This document shows, piece by piece, positions 1-14,300 of a DNA stretch of 64,000 nucleotides. The DNA comes from Eretmocerus hayati. Lineage: Eukaryota; Arthropoda; Insecta; Hymenoptera; Aphelinidae. The stretch spans positions 164,845,685 through 164,909,684 of the forward strand of contig CM056741.1 in the NCBI GenBank assembly GCA_029851415.1, in the 5' to 3' direction. The position numbers and the translations under genes are program-made. The notes beneath the pieces were generated by a model. The model worked only from the letters and a program-made list of their open reading frames with translations, ran no database searches and was not told where the DNA came from. Every line of letters begins with the position of its first letter. Within the stretch, counting starts at the first letter, position 1.

Positions 1-77
1 ATTAGTGCCCTAGTAGCTGGTAGCATTTCTTATCTCGGTTCGCAGCTGTGCTCTGCTCACTGGGGCGATCGTGCGAC

Positions 78-170
78 ACCTTATAAAATATATATCATGC
101 GCTTCATCCTCGATCAACGAATCGGCTACTCGCATCGACAGGGAATACTTCGCAAGTAACTATTCTCGTG
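78..170 (+). promoter_or_regulatory. possible TATA promoter
   Basis: CCTTATAAAATATATATC is preceded by a locally GC-richer stretch and followed about 30 nt later by possible start sites. A GTAACT donor-like site lies near 155. No downstream coding exon was found, so this may be an isolated match or the first exon of a gene with distant exons. Confidence 0.3.
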
Positions 171-3100
171 GAGAGTAAACAATCGCAGATTTGTCAAAAT
201 TATAACACAAGGTACCTAAATGCACCGAATAAGCCCCCACTTTTCTTGTTTCCTTCATAACTTTAGCTCAGCTCATTTCAATATTTTCCAACTTAATCTG
301 GCTCAATTCAAACTTGCCCTAAGATACATACTTACAGAATGAGTTAAATTGCACCTATTTCAAACTGAACAGAGCCGAGCTATCTCAATATTCCTAAAAT
401 AATCCGTAGATCTAACATCTTTGGTGAGGACAATTTAGGTGAACTTATAATAGAAATTTGAAGACTATAAAGTTACTGAAGACTAGAAGACTAGATTTTT
501 CACAAAGGAAGGGATTTTTGTTAGGTCGAGTGCTCTTCAAAAGTAATGAGGGAGTTAGTAAGATGAATCGTGTCATCAAAAGACAATAACTAACACAACA
601 TCCATGTGTCGCGAGAAAAAAGTTAACTATGTATAAGATATCAGCATGGTTTTTTTAAGAAGCTGTTGTGAAATGAACGAATAAACTGTATAAGTGACTT
701 TTTACGTGTACCAAAATGCTGAAAATCCTGCCAGGTAACAGCCTATTTGCATTAAAGTAAATTTGACATAGTACATGTAATCAAACTTGTATGTGAAAAA
801 GCGATTAAAATTCGAAAAAATTTTACTCGACAACCCATATATTAAATAGAAAGACTGATCTCTCTGCTTGGAACTATATCGAATTTTTCACGTAGTTCAC
901 TTCAGCTTTTATCGATCTCTACACAATTCTGGACCTCATCTGGATGCAATGCTCTTTATTTGCGTACAATACAACACCCATGAAATTGAAGAGAACGTTT
1001 TCTCACTCTGTCAGTGGCAGGAGGCTGATGAAATCACGACGGTTCTTTAGATTGCAAATTGACAATCTCTGAACGCGGTTGCGACAGAGTATCATTACAT
1101 ACTATTCTGGATTACGTTCAATGCAAAAGTGCATCCCAGTACGATGCAGGTCGATACAATTCTAAATTTTTCTCATTTCTCACATTAGCCGAACGTGTCC
1201 TTACAAATTTAATAGGATCTGTAATGGTTTGAAGAGCAACATAGGACATGAGATATTAATAATTCCACTCCTCCGACGTAAATGAAATACTTGACTATTG
1301 AAAAGAGTTGACGCAACTATTTTTGACGAATCAAAACTGCATCATTTACTCGATCAATAAATTTCAGCAAGGATCGGTAACAACTAGAACTTTGTGTTCT
1401 AATTATGTATTGCAGAATTAGAGAACAAAAGGTCAACAGACTTTTGTGATATTCCGAGTACAACTTCATCAGGGAATGATTGCTGACACTCTGACAAAAA
1501 TTTTTCTTGCCAAATGGTGTTGGAAATCCTCACCAAGATCATGACCATTGAAAAGATGCTCATGCCCACACTGGGCTTTATTAGTCGATGACCATTTGTC
1601 TTGGATATTAAATATTCTCACATAAACTCATCAATCTGTACTTGAAATCTGCCATCTGATTTGTCAATCTACCATCAGAGCTCAACCAATATCCTTCGTC
1701 TGGAGTATTCATTCAATTTCATTCTATTTCACACTTCTCGACAAATTATATCTTGCATGATGTCTACCGAAAATAAATAAGAATCAGTTTTGGATCTTCT
1801 ACTTACACGACGAGATTATTATCCATTTTAAACGATGTACGGTCAATTTCCTCTGTCAAAATGATCACCATTATTATCATTATGATTACTATTTCTATTA
1901 TCCTACAACTTCATTTTGCAACTGAATTTAGATAATCTCTGTGTCGCGTAATTTTTTTCAAAGGCTGCAAGGTCTCCAGATTAATTCCGGTATATTTATA
2001 CCGTCAACGCTGTGAACATGAGCATGAATAGTAACATTACGCGTCGAGTGCTGGAAACATTTCTTTCATCGGGAAACCGAGCTGGACGTGGGCGAAGGTA
2101 AAGTCCAGCTTGGTTTTCCAGAAGGAAAAATGTTTCCGCATGAGATGCGTATAAATTTATATATAGCACTTACCATGTATTGCATGGAAATTTACCTGTG
2201 CAAGATTGCGATTTCCATCTGACTTTCTGACACACACGATGTGTCCATTGGATGCAATCTTCGTTATCTTGATTCAATACAATCTCTCTACTACTTCTGG
2301 CGAGTAACCTTGTTGAGAAACCAGAGGATACAAAGGCAAAAAATTGATCATTTATCCATCTATGGGTCTCGTTTGTTTGCTCAAAAGTTTACATGCTGCA
2401 TCATTGGAATTGATATTCAGTAAATTTTTCTCAATTTCATAATTTGGAATCAAACCTACAACTGCAGTGGAACCCGAATTTTTTTTTTGCAAGAACTGGA
2501 CTATCTCAGGAAAATATTAACTCTTTTGTCCGACTCTAAATATGGATAATTCTACTGAGACCTCAAATATTTGCAGCGCGGAATAGCTTTTTTGGTAGAG
2601 ACACAGCTTGCAAAGCTTGAGCTAACTCTGAGAGACATCTCTAACAACTGCAGCCATAATTGTCATCCCACCGACCTAAAAAAATGTGAGCATGCCTGCA
2701 AATAGATATGCTTTGGTCTTATCCCGAAAGAAAAATGTGCAGATTCTTTGGGGTCAGATTAGCAAAATTTATCGAGGTGTTTATAATTTTTTTTTCAACC
2801 GATAATACTCATACCTTCCGTCTCGAAGCAGAAAATTGGCATTTGGCTTACCTTGATGTCAGAAAAGAGTGGATTGTCATACTTCACCAGTCTCGCTATT
2901 TTGAGGCAAAAGTATCTCCCTTTCTCAAAATTCAATGAAAATTTTCATGACAGCTAAAAGTTCTAGCCTAGAACTCGCATGAAAAATAAAACGACCCTCT
3001 CTTTGTTACAGCTATCACAGCAAGTTCGCCTCGCACAGATTATGATGAATAAATAATAAATCTTTTATTAGCTCACATCAGGCAAAAAAATGATTCATGG

Positions 3101-3196
3101 TCACAAAATTGTAACTCACTTGTGAAACTTTTAATAGGCTGTCGATAAATTGATTCGAAGAAAAATATAAAGAAATTACTTGATGTATTCGAAGTA

Positions 3197-3412
3197 GGGG
3201 TAGGATTTCGGTGGATCCAGATCCTCGGAATTTTTGAGAGTCAAGCGAATTTAAGATACGTATGATTTAAAACCAATTCCCCGGACCCAGGACTTAGGAT
3301 CCGGTCGGATTCAGATTCAGAAAAATTCGTTTCAAACCATAATTTTCTCGAATCCGCTCTACTTTCCAAAGACCCAGAGCAAATCCGGATCCTCAAAATT
3401 CCTAGCCTTAAT
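3197..3412. repeat. imperfect inverted repeat with GGATCC-type motifs
   Basis: TAGGATTTCGGTGGATCC at 3200 matches, imperfectly, the complement of the sequence ending near 3408 (TAGGAATTTTGAGGATCC). GATCCGG-like words recur inside. No clear duplication was seen. It may be an old MITE. Confidence 0.4.
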
Positions 3413-5889
3413 TCCAAGTGCATGAATACATACTGAAAGCAAGAATTTGAATTAGATAATTATGTATTGTTCAATCGTTCTACGGTTTGTGATTTCTGCG
3501 TCATAATCAAGTTGCTGCTATATATACATTGATCTCGCTTACAGAAGAAAAAAAAAAGAAAGAAAGAGACTGATCGAGTGAGCGCAGTTTAAATCTTTAA
3601 TAATTTTCAGTCTGGTTTGAAGTACACTATTTGATCGCTATCAATAATTACAATTCATTCATACACAATATTCCTCTCTTTTTTGATATAATTAGAATAT
3701 ATGGCAGAAAAAAAAAAACAATGCGCATACAAATTCATTTCCGTACATATTTGTATCCACATTTATTCATTTGTATATTGTATACGTGTATGTAGAATAC
3801 ATAAACTTTCTCTTGCAAAAACAAAAATAACAAGAGATCGTTATCGAGTGTAAGGGGTCTTTTAAATGACTTGCTGATCAATTGAACGTCGAACAGTCGT
3901 AATCATATTACACGACAACAATTTGGACCATCACTCAAAATTCTCAAGTAGGAATTTTCTCCTTGGAGTCGAGATGTTGCATGAAATGAGTTATCAAAAT
4001 TTGTACGAGCATTGGGTACAATAATTGGTGTATTCTGTCTATTTTGCATCGGACTGATGGCTACGCAATTTGTCCAATGATTATCAACCATCGTACCCGT
4101 TTACGAATCGCGGAACACTATTCTACAAAATTGGGTTGGCTTATTACGCTCGCGCTGACTGTACTCAATTATTTTTTTTTTCTAATTCTTTTCTAGTGCA
4201 CAATTTTTTTACAAAAATAATAATGTCGTTAAGCAAAAAGCTCGATTTTTGGTTGCTACTTTCTTCTGCGTTTCTTGGCATAGCTCAAAATTTCAAAGCT
4301 ATTCTATTTCATGTTTGTGACAAATCGTGAATTGCACCGTCCATGTCAAGATGGGAAAAGAAACTCGTCATGTGATATATGAGTGTGTTTCAAATTTGAG
4401 AAAAGTTATTCTTCAATTTCATACCCTACGTTTCGGATCGGGGTATATATTGTTCCATGAATTCGGTTTCCATACTCATTGAATTTTTCTGATTCATGAT
4501 GACGATCTAGATTCATGCTCAGAAATGCTCTCGCAATTAAACGAGTATATACCGTGTACACTAGATAATTCTTTTACTAATCTACACGATACCACGAGTA
4601 GTTTTTTGATGCGTAACTTACACTCTCAAATTTTCTAGATATATTTGTCATAGTTGAATACAGACCGGTTACAACGATTTCTGAAAATATTTTTCTGCAG
4701 AAAAGAACACTTGTCCTGTAAGATCCGAACCAAAAATTAGTAAATTTTTATCCTTGATTCTCAACATTCAATGAAATGATTTTTTTTCAGTCAAACTTTG
4801 TAGAATCACGCACCAGATACATTGCAGTTTGTATTCAAAGAAACTTTGATTATGAAATAAAATTAACAATTAGTCTTCGATGCCGAGTTTAGATTCACTG
4901 CAAATGATTGATAATTCTCAAAACTTCATTTTGACAACCTACTTGTCCCGAAGCAAAATAACTGTACTTCTGAGTTCAATCTTCATTAATGTGAGCAGAA
5001 ATATTTCTTCGGAGTTTGATGGAATGAAAATCTCAACTCCTTTTATCAAGTCAACGGATGAACGTTACGACAGTTCGTGTATACAACTTCAAAGTTGAAT
5101 TTTCATAAGAATCTTCCTGAGATTCGATTAGTTAGATAATATACGGAGCTCTTGTTTCTTTTTGTAGAACCTGTCTTTGAAATTAGACGAGATTATTGAA
5201 AAAGCAATGGAAATTTAGTGGTAGGTACATTTAACAAAATTTTTGAAAGAATCAGCTTGGTGAATGAGGAATGAAGGTGGTTGCTACTTTTGATCGTGGA
5301 GAAGTTGGTTTACATTTCGCTTAAAACTGTAGTTAAACGACGCAACAGTTACTTTGGAAACTAATTATAGTCTTTGTACTGTCTGATTCGAGTTCATAGG
5401 CAAAAAATGAAGCGCGTGATGAAAAACTACAATTGACTCATTCCACGACAATGGTAAAAATTATGGGCAAACTTAGAGTCTCCATAAAATGAAGGACGAC
5501 GAGAAAAAAAATAAATCTGTGAACTGCAACGTCAGGATTCGTATCTGTTCTTTCATGGGCAAGAACTGATTCATCATGAACATCTGTAAGAAAAGAGGTG
5601 ATGGGATTCTCTTATTCAAGGGGTAATGAGTGTGTGAAGCTCGAGAGCTATGGGGTGAACTTAGTTACTCCAGAAATACGTATATGATCATAACTATATT
5701 TTGCACTTATTATTTTTCAATAATCGAGGCTCACAAATTAGATATCATTAGGCAATGAGAGCATCATCGATACTTGGAGCATAGTGAGTATGAAAGTATG
5801 GTTTAATCGTAATTTGTTCAAGTTCAAAGTTCGTTTTGGAATGTGTTCTTTTAGAACATCCACTAAGGTTCAAAGTTATGAGTGTAAAT

Positions 5890-6056
5890 GTGTATAAAAG
5901 TGGCACACTTCAGTTGTTTTCATTAATTTTCAACTGAGTATTAAAAATTGCTGAAATTTATTGGCTAGTTAATCCAGTGAAGTTCATACTACGTTACTTT
6001 CAACCCTGTTCCAACAGACATGATGAGATTCAAATTAATCACAGGTGGTGCATAAA
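5890..6056 (+). promoter_or_regulatory. possible TATA box and tiny signal-peptide-like first exon
   Basis: TGTATAAAAGTGGC is followed by TCAGTT and, about 110 nt later, ATGATGAGATTCAAATTAAT. That reads MMRFKLITG before a weak GTGGTG donor; unspliced, it stops two codons later. Insect secreted-protein genes often start this way, but no second exon was found. Confidence 0.25.
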
Positions 6057-8135
6057 ATATGAAACATAATGTATATTCGTGATTTTTGGTTTTTCATTGC
6101 AAAATGTCATGAGAAAAATTGGAGTAATCCTAAACCTCCAGGATTTGGAATCATCACGAAATTGCGCGTATGAGATATTTTTTTCACTTGCGATGATTTT
6201 TCAAGCACGTACTACCATGATGGAAAATAAATCATTCAGTGACGGTACACATATGTTGCTTAAAAAGTATCCATCTCCTTCCATTCGAAAATACTCGCAA
6301 ATGTTTCAACCACTGATCAAAAACAAGTCTGTTGAGCTTGTATACTTATACTACCACATACGCATAGAATCGATTAATATGATCTGGTCATCATAATATC
6401 TTTCAGTTCTTTACATGGTCAGTTCAAAACATTTCTTTAGAAAAAACTACAAATGGTAGTAAACCTTTGTCTTATTTTAGATGTGAGAAAAATTCAATAT
6501 GGCCGAATCTGAACACATTTCCATAAGAATTACACGGAGCCAAGTCGGCGGCGTTTTAAAACAGGTTTACTCCCAAATGCAGCTCAGAATACAAAAAGGG
6601 AACGTACAGAGGAAAGATTATATAGAAAATTAATCAGTCAGGAATGGTTTAAATCTTCCATGAACACAACGAAAGTTTGCAAGTCAATCTCATATATATA
6701 AATCTCATATAAATTCATCTCTCTGAGCTATCAACCTTCTAACATCTTTAATTGCCTTTAGCATCGAAAATTTTAGACGTGTCAGGGATGTTGTACGATA
6801 TCACAAAAGACTTGATAAAGAAGAATCTAAAATTGATCGTGGATTCGTTAAAAATTAGGTCGTAGAATTGTCGAACTTGGATTTTATAGGTCGATGCTTC
6901 TTGTATGAACGTCCTTATAGTTAGATTTATACAACACACAAACTAACTATATATCCATTATATATTTTGGTGCACAGTATAACCTTCCTAAATTTTTTTT
7001 ATAAGATTCGTAAGCCTTATTTCATCATCGGTAGAAAACGTGTGTAAACTCTCAAGTGATATCGGCGTTTGACGCTTCGTCACAATTAACTCGAACATAC
7101 GACATCAGTTTCACTAACATTCGAATCAAAATTAATGCAAGGGGTCCGTGTATTCCTATGGAATTTATACAAAGTTTATCCTCTTCAGCTTTCGGATCTT
7201 TTCTTCACTTTTCATGAATTGATCCTTTTGTGTGCGAGAAATAATAATTTCACAATATATTACAGATGTCGTTGCAAATTGACAAAGTTGCAATGAACAG
7301 TGAACGCGGATTTCAACATACCAAACATCATCTTAAACTACTTTTTGATCGATTTCATACTTTTTGCATCAATAAGAGAAGTTACATCTCAGATGCATTC
7401 AACTACCGTAACACCGACTAAATGATAAAATCAGGCTCAATAACATTCATGTGCATAAACTCTACTGACGAATTGTGTCATTGTGATCTTTCATATTTAT
7501 CAATACTTTACAAACGTCGTACTCGATTACTACAATTTTTCCAAATATCGTTTGGATCAGATGTACAAATTCTGCATGATACCAAAAATAAACGATAAGA
7601 AGAAGATTAATAAAAAATTCTTCATACTCTTTTAAATGCGCTCAAATTCAAAAGAAAATTCATCAGCTGTATCTTCTGACTGAGTGCACAATTTCACATG
7701 ATTTCGCTGAAAATTCTGCATTATCGCGCAGTTCACTCTGCGAAATGAAGAACAAATCAAGCTATATAAAACGTCATGTCAGCTGCCTCGTGTCAATGTT
7801 GCTCGGAGCACGTGTAAAAAGCAACCACGACCACAGCCTAAGAAAAAATCTAGCTCCAGTCGATATCATGATTACATATGTTATACCTACTCGTATCTGT
7901 CACGCGATTCGTACGAATTACTTCTATAGAATATAACAGCTCATGGTGACAGATTTTTTCTGCCTAATAATAATATATATATTTATGTATAAATTCTAAT
8001 GATATTTCGATACGCAGGCCTATAATTCTCAATAGAGAAGAGATCTCAGGATTTGGAATCCTCGCGTGTATTTCGTGGATACAATACGGTCGCTTATTCA
8101 CGATCGGCGTCATCATTATGGGTTCCGTATTTGCC

Positions 8136-8384
8136 TCACACCCACGAATCTCCAGCGGATACGGCGGAGGAGCTTGGGGGCCCATTGACGGTTGAATTGG
8201 GCACGAGTCCGTCTTGATGGGGGATGCCATCGCCGAGCCACTGCGAGTTGGCCGCTACCGAAGCGGCTCCCGTTGCCAATCCGGCTCCGCCGACACCCTG
8301 GCCACCCACCCCCAGCTCGAACTGCCGTTTCTTTTTCTTCTCCAAATTGACTTGCGCGTACAGCGGCTCACCGGGTTTCGGCTG
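8136..8384 (-). CDS. p120ctn: catenin last exon, PDZ-binding C-terminus
   Basis: The acceptor GTTGCAGCAG is a NAGNAG site, so the first Gln may be optional. It encodes [20 protein letters not shown], a Gly/Ala/Ser-rich tail and the terminal GDSWV before the TGA at 8138-8136. DSWV is the class PDZ ligand shared by delta-catenin, ARVCF and p0071. In vertebrates it recruits Erbin/Densin-type PDZ proteins. Confidence 0.93.
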   Translation of the reverse strand, partial: QPKPGEPLYAQVNLEKKKKRQFELGVGGQGVGGAGLATGAASVAANSQWLGDGIPHQDGLVPNSTVNGPPSSSAVSAGDSWV

Positions 8385-11300
8385 CTGCAACACACACAAG
8401 CCAATGGGCCTCACGTTATTACTCAAAAGTCGAGATTCGATTCTCGATTTTGTACCTCGATCACTCTTGCTCATGTTAGATACAATTTTGGTTATTTTCA
8501 TTTTATTGTAATAGTTGAATATAAACAATTCTAGAGCGGAGTGATCGGGTCCGTTATTAAAATTTCAACTGACAGCTTATCATTTCCTTCAATACCTCAT
8601 ACGCGATGCGGCCAGGGGTGGGGCTCAGGCTTTCATCGGCTTATATTAGAATCACTCGCATAGCTCAATGTTATCAACTCGCCTAACCATAGTGCGGTAT
8701 TTGATCTAATTTAGACTGTAAGTGGTAAATAAAGTGCTAATTGATGAAACGGAAGAGTAACGAACTTTGGGCTAAATAATAGGATCATGTATAAGTATCA
8801 TGATGAACAAGATCTACATTGTGTGATAATTATCCTTTATTCATTTGATTACTCAATATTTTCAATGTACAAATTGCTGGTCACACAACTAATACTTGTG
8901 CGCATTGCGCGTGAAAATTGTGGAACAGTTTTCTTTCTTTTTTGTATCCCAAAAGTCCTTGTTTGTAATTCTCAGTATCTAGTCATCGCTGATAAAAAAG
9001 TTTACAAAGCAAAAAGTCTTGTACAAATATCTCAACTAAATGGACAACTGGTATTCGTATAATCCAGGTCCATATCAGTTATACTCTTGCTAAATTGATC
9101 AGAAAATAGGAACAAAAATGCTCAATTTTAAAAGTAGTCTACAAAATCTCATCAATTGTTGAATGTGTCATTTGCTCAACCTCACGCTTAATGATGGAAT
9201 GCTGATTGACTCAAAGCTTTAATAAATCAATAATTCGTCAATAATTTTATCCAGTGTACAACCCAATGATTATGTACTTTCATCGAGGCGTCTTTACATT
9301 CTGTAGATTAGAGCCAACCGTTTGCCGTCAGATTCGATTAGGGGGGCATATCCCGCAAAGGAATAGAAAATTTCCATGTTAGGAGTGTAGTCTGTAGTTC
9401 TAGGCCTTAAACGGATATTACTTGATCTAGATCATCAGTTGACAAATCTTCTTAATAAGTCTTTTTTCTAAGGAAATTTTGGCTCATCATACAAAGATGA
9501 TTGGAAAATACACGATTCATGACGTCTAAGCCTATTACGTCAAACGCATTACGCTAGATAGAAAATGAACGAAGGAAATTTCTTAAAAGCTGCATGATGA
9601 ATTTTTTCGTACTGGTATTCTCTCGAAAAGGCATGAATCACATTGTACTATAAATAAATTGCACAATACTATGTTCAGATCCAACATATGATTAATCTGT
9701 TCGATTGTGATCATGAATTTTAGCAGTATGGGCTATTCTTACGGGTAATTTCTCATGATTATTGTATGCAAGAAAAACTTACAGCTCAATACTTTAATTG
9801 ACTGAGTTGATCAACTCTTTCTATGGTGCAGCTTATTTGTAGAGTACACTCATACTTGCCAACTATTCAATGAATATTTCACGTCTTATTTTTTATGTAC
9901 CAATCCCATAGTTTCTCGGTAAAATGTGTAGAAGTCTATGCGTGCGATTGAAAATTCTCCACTGTAGAGCATTACTAGTTTCGACCAAACCAAGCTCTCA
10001 AAATGAGTTCAAAGTTGATCCAATGACGCAACGACAAACATTGTAAGGAGCATCGAATGATTGTAGTGAATTCATGGTCAATGAAGAATTATTGAGGGAG
10101 CAAAAATGTGCAATACCCATGTAATTTGAACTGACGAGTGTAAGTCCCATTTTGAAATGCTTTCCTTAATAGTGCTCAATATGATACTTTTCTATTCAGC
10201 TCATTCTGTCATAAAGTAAAAGCTCCGACATCGTCATTTTGGACCGATTCGATTATCCCAGTGTGAGTCAAATTAAGCTCATCTTAATACGTAGTCAAAA
10301 ATCGCCCTCCTGACAGTCTAATGACTTACTGAATTTGTAGGAAATACACATACGCCCCCAGCAGGTACTGCGCGAGTTCCTTGTTTTGGATACTGCATAT
10401 CTGACATAGGTATCTCCTCGTTTTGCTGTCGAACATAATTCAATTTTTTTTTATAGCAAACTCGTTGAATAACGTTTGTAATTTACCCCCGAGTCGGTAA
10501 AATCATAAAATAAAATTCAAAGCGTTTCTAGATGAGAATGAAAAATATGGCTAGGCGAGTTATTCCTCATGATTTGAAATATTTTCAAGTAGATTGATTG
10601 AAGGATTGTGAAGCTATCTTTTGAAACTTTTAATTTGCATCCGCCCCTCCACTCACCGATTGATAGATGTTTGGTCGCCCAACATTGTTGGAATTCATGG
10701 TACCGCCTCTCTGGATGGTCCTATCTTCGTATCTCGTACTTCCTTGACTTGCCATTGGCCGATTCAGTGTGCTGTAATCATAACTAAATTGAATATAGTA
10801 CCATTTCGTTCGAATTCTGAGAGGGACTCTACATGAATTTTTTTTTAATAAACCATGATTTGAACGCGGGGTGAAAAGGTAGAGTCCCAAGAACAAAAGA
10901 GAAACGAAACTAACAATAAGTTCGATAGAAAATTGTGTCTCTGGATAAATTCTTGGTTTGACAAAATGATAACGAACTGATGGGCAGATGAACAAAACCT
11001 ACCTGTTGGCATTATTCGGTGAGTTGGGTCCGGAATTCCTTGCCGCGACGGTTTTCGTCACAAAATCTTGTTCTTTCCATCCGTGCTTCTTGTAGACGTC
11101 TCTCAATTCTTGATGCTGCCACATTGTGAATAATACTTGACCTGTTGAACAAAATTCCTCAAATGTAACTAATGCACTAAGATAGGTGGATTTAACTGAC
11201 ACAAAAATGCAAAACCCACCAGCAAATTTGAGAACTCGAGGCGTGTATTTCTGCCTTTGTCGCGTGATATTCATGAGTCTTTCAACTCCTCCGGCATCCA

Positions 11301-14300
11301 AAAGTGATCTGGAAAATTCTGCGTTCTTCTTGATGACCTCGTTCAGAGTAGCTAGAACAGCTGCGATCGTGTCATCACTCGTTCCTTGGTCATGTTGATT
11401 ATTCCCAGAGGGAAGTTTCTGGATAAGATCTCTCATTGCATATTTTCCTATAAGCTCTTTATTGCGTTGATCTATAGCTAAGTTTCGTAAAGCTGTGGCT
11501 ACAGCGCAAACAACTCTGTCAACCTGTAACGCAGCAGAAAGAATCTCTTTTAGTGAGCATCAATAATATTCATACAGAAACGTCTATTTAGCAAGTATTA
11601 AAAAATTTCGTATGACTGACCTCCATTCTCAAAAGTTCGACCAAAATGGGAAGCCCCTTCTCTTTTCTCACTGCGGCGCGTATTTCAATACTTGGTTGCC
11701 AGTAACATGCAGCAAGATTCTGTAGAGCTCCAGCGGCAGCTTCAAGTGTTTCCGGATTCGAGCAATTATGTAAGAGGTTCAAGTATGACTGGACTACTTC
11801 AGGCTGCCAGAGCAATTCCATTCCCTTGACGGGCTCTGTCCGAGGGCTGGTAGTCCTCGTCATGCTCGTTTCTTTTTGTATGGGTTGTCCGTCTTTTTTC
11901 TTCTTGCTGCCACCGAAGCACCCCAAATTTTCGCCTATAGCAAAACCATTTAGGACTGTTATTTGTAAAAATGTTTCTTAGACAAGCTTAAAATTATACC
12001 AAATCCAAAAAACATAAGTGACGAAAAAAGTGACAACTAAGCTGATAAATTGATAAATTGTAACAAGCCTTGCGTTTGCACTAAACCAAACTCATTGACA
12101 CTTTTTTGGGGTAGAAGACTATAATTTCTAAAATCATTCATAATATGAAGATAACGCCACAAGAAATTCAATATAAGTGGAAATATTGCTGCTTGTATTC
12201 ATCAAAGCGACCAAATTTGAATGTTGGCGGAATTTGTAACTTTCTGATACCTTTCTAGCTAATTCGGAATCAACTACCTCCAAAAGCACGGAAAGATGTT
12301 GAAAAAGCTAATCAAATTCTTGCCAGCGATTGCGAATGATTTCTCTCGAACTTTGATCATTATTATCCACGCCAAAAAAGATGCGAAACTGACTGTACAC
12401 GTATGTACGCAATTGTAACAATATTCGAAAAAACCATTCAGAGTCATCAAATGCTCACTATGATTTTGTAACCGGTACCGCTACTTTGCATGGTTACTCG
12501 AAAGGATCACTCAAGTTGACTACTTCATCAGCGCACCAAATGGAAAGCAGATGAAATCATGAGGTTAAAGGTGAAATTTTCAAGAAACACAATATGCGCT
12601 TTCATACACGTGCATTTACATGCCAAAAATATTGTATGTCTGAGAGCAAGATCGAAAAATTGATCATAATATGGATGTAACTCAAACATAAGTGATGATA
12701 TTGTAAAATGCGTTGCAAATCTTGTTAACTCTTCCATGCTGTTGAATGATGTGTAACTAATTCGATGAGTGTGCGTGACGTCTTACCTTGACATAAGGTG
12801 TATGCTATGGAAACAATGAGATAGAGTGAGATAGATGAGTTTAATCTAAGCTATGGATGTGCAGATGTGTCCGGTACTAATTTAATCAATGTTGAGGAAA
12901 GAAGGAACATGTATGTATTTTGTTGGGTGTATTCAACTTGAATCAAGATTTTCAACGTAATGATCAATGAACGATGGAATGTTAATGTTCAGAGAGATGA
13001 TGACCTACTAGAGAGGACTATCAATTAGATGTGAATAGTAAAGATATCACACAATTATGGATAGGTATTAGTGCGATGGATCATTACTCAAGCTGACACG
13101 ATGATTGAAATAACAAGGCTAATATCCACAAAAGTGCAGGACGGGCTTGCTCTCACCTTTGGTAGGCGCCGCGGCAACTCTGTTGGGTACATTAGTTTGT
13201 ATTGGATGCCTATCATAGTTAGGATCTTCAACTTCTTGGCAGCGGTAGCTCAAATTTCGAAGGATGCACACACAATTTTCGACAATTTTGTTGCCGATGT
13301 TGTTCTTTTCGATAGCAGAGCGTACTACGTAGAGTAGGGCATCGACAAGACCCTCGCATTCGCGCAGCTTCTTTCTAGCGTACTCTCCAGCGCTCGAGAC
13401 ATTTCGCAACACACCCGAGGCGTTTCTGAATACGGTCGACCAGCACGTCTCACCACTTGCAGAACTTGGCTCCCAGCCGCTGTGTGGAATTATTATGTTG
13501 TTCACCACCATCGTTACGCCATCGTCGATTATGGACTTTTTGAGATCCTGCAAAAATTTCATTCACATTAGATTTTATGATATTGAGAATCCTGTTTGAT
13601 CATTGGTATCGATAAATCAGGGGACGATATGGGCGAGATGACAAAAATTGATGGAGAACAAGTCAAACTTTTGGAGATATAATTTCACCCTGAGGGCGAT
13701 TGGTTCAAGCCACAGGTTTCAGTCGAAAAAATTCGATAGAACCAAATACATATCAGAATAATACCTTTCAATAATGAGGGAGTACGATTTGATGCGTGAC
13801 ACCAAAGACTTTATCCTCGAAAGTTTTCGAAAAATCGAGTCCAAGATCAACTCTTAATTATTCCAAGTTGATAGACAGACAGCGATATTTTTCAATGATT
13901 GCATGAGTAGTTCAAGGTTAACTTTCCAGGATGTGAAAATGATTGTTCGTTTTGCACACAGAGTTTCATTAAAAAATGAGCGACAGTGATAACTTTATAT
14001 ACAGATAGTATCTCATTAGCAGCTTTACTATGACAAATCCTTTGTTTTGGCTGATGATCTCTCAAATAGTGATTTTAAAAAACACTCTCCAAGACCTTAT
14101 CAGCATGTAGATAAAACAAAAAACAATTTGAAGTAGTGAAAACATAAAAATACTCAGGCTAACTCACCTCGCACGACGAAAGGTTCCACAATACACCGGT
14201 GACAAGCTCCTTGACATCAGCATCAGACGTTCTGCGCAGCAAATTTATCAATGCTGGTACACCACCGGCATTCTTTATCGCTCGTTTATTCTCATCATTC

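Larger units (their letters stand above)
1..8135. other. gene-free flank downstream of the catenin
   Basis: No coding sequence could be supported. It includes the catenin 3'UTR of unknown length; no clear polyadenylation signal was found just after the stop. Two TATA-like sites (about 82 and 5893) and one imperfect inverted repeat (3197-3412) are listed separately. The rest looks like ordinary AT-rich DNA. Confidence 0.6.

Noticed and set aside
6079..6396. 105-codon frame after the possible TATA promoter at 5.9 kb
   Set aside because: It starts at a non-ATG codon, shows no family motif, and no acceptor with suitable phase links it to the MMRFKLI segment.
10630..10995. Single 121-codon minus-strand protein
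   Set aside because: Its first two thirds are intron. Only the part from 10771 down is catenin exon 12, as shown by the splice sites and phase.
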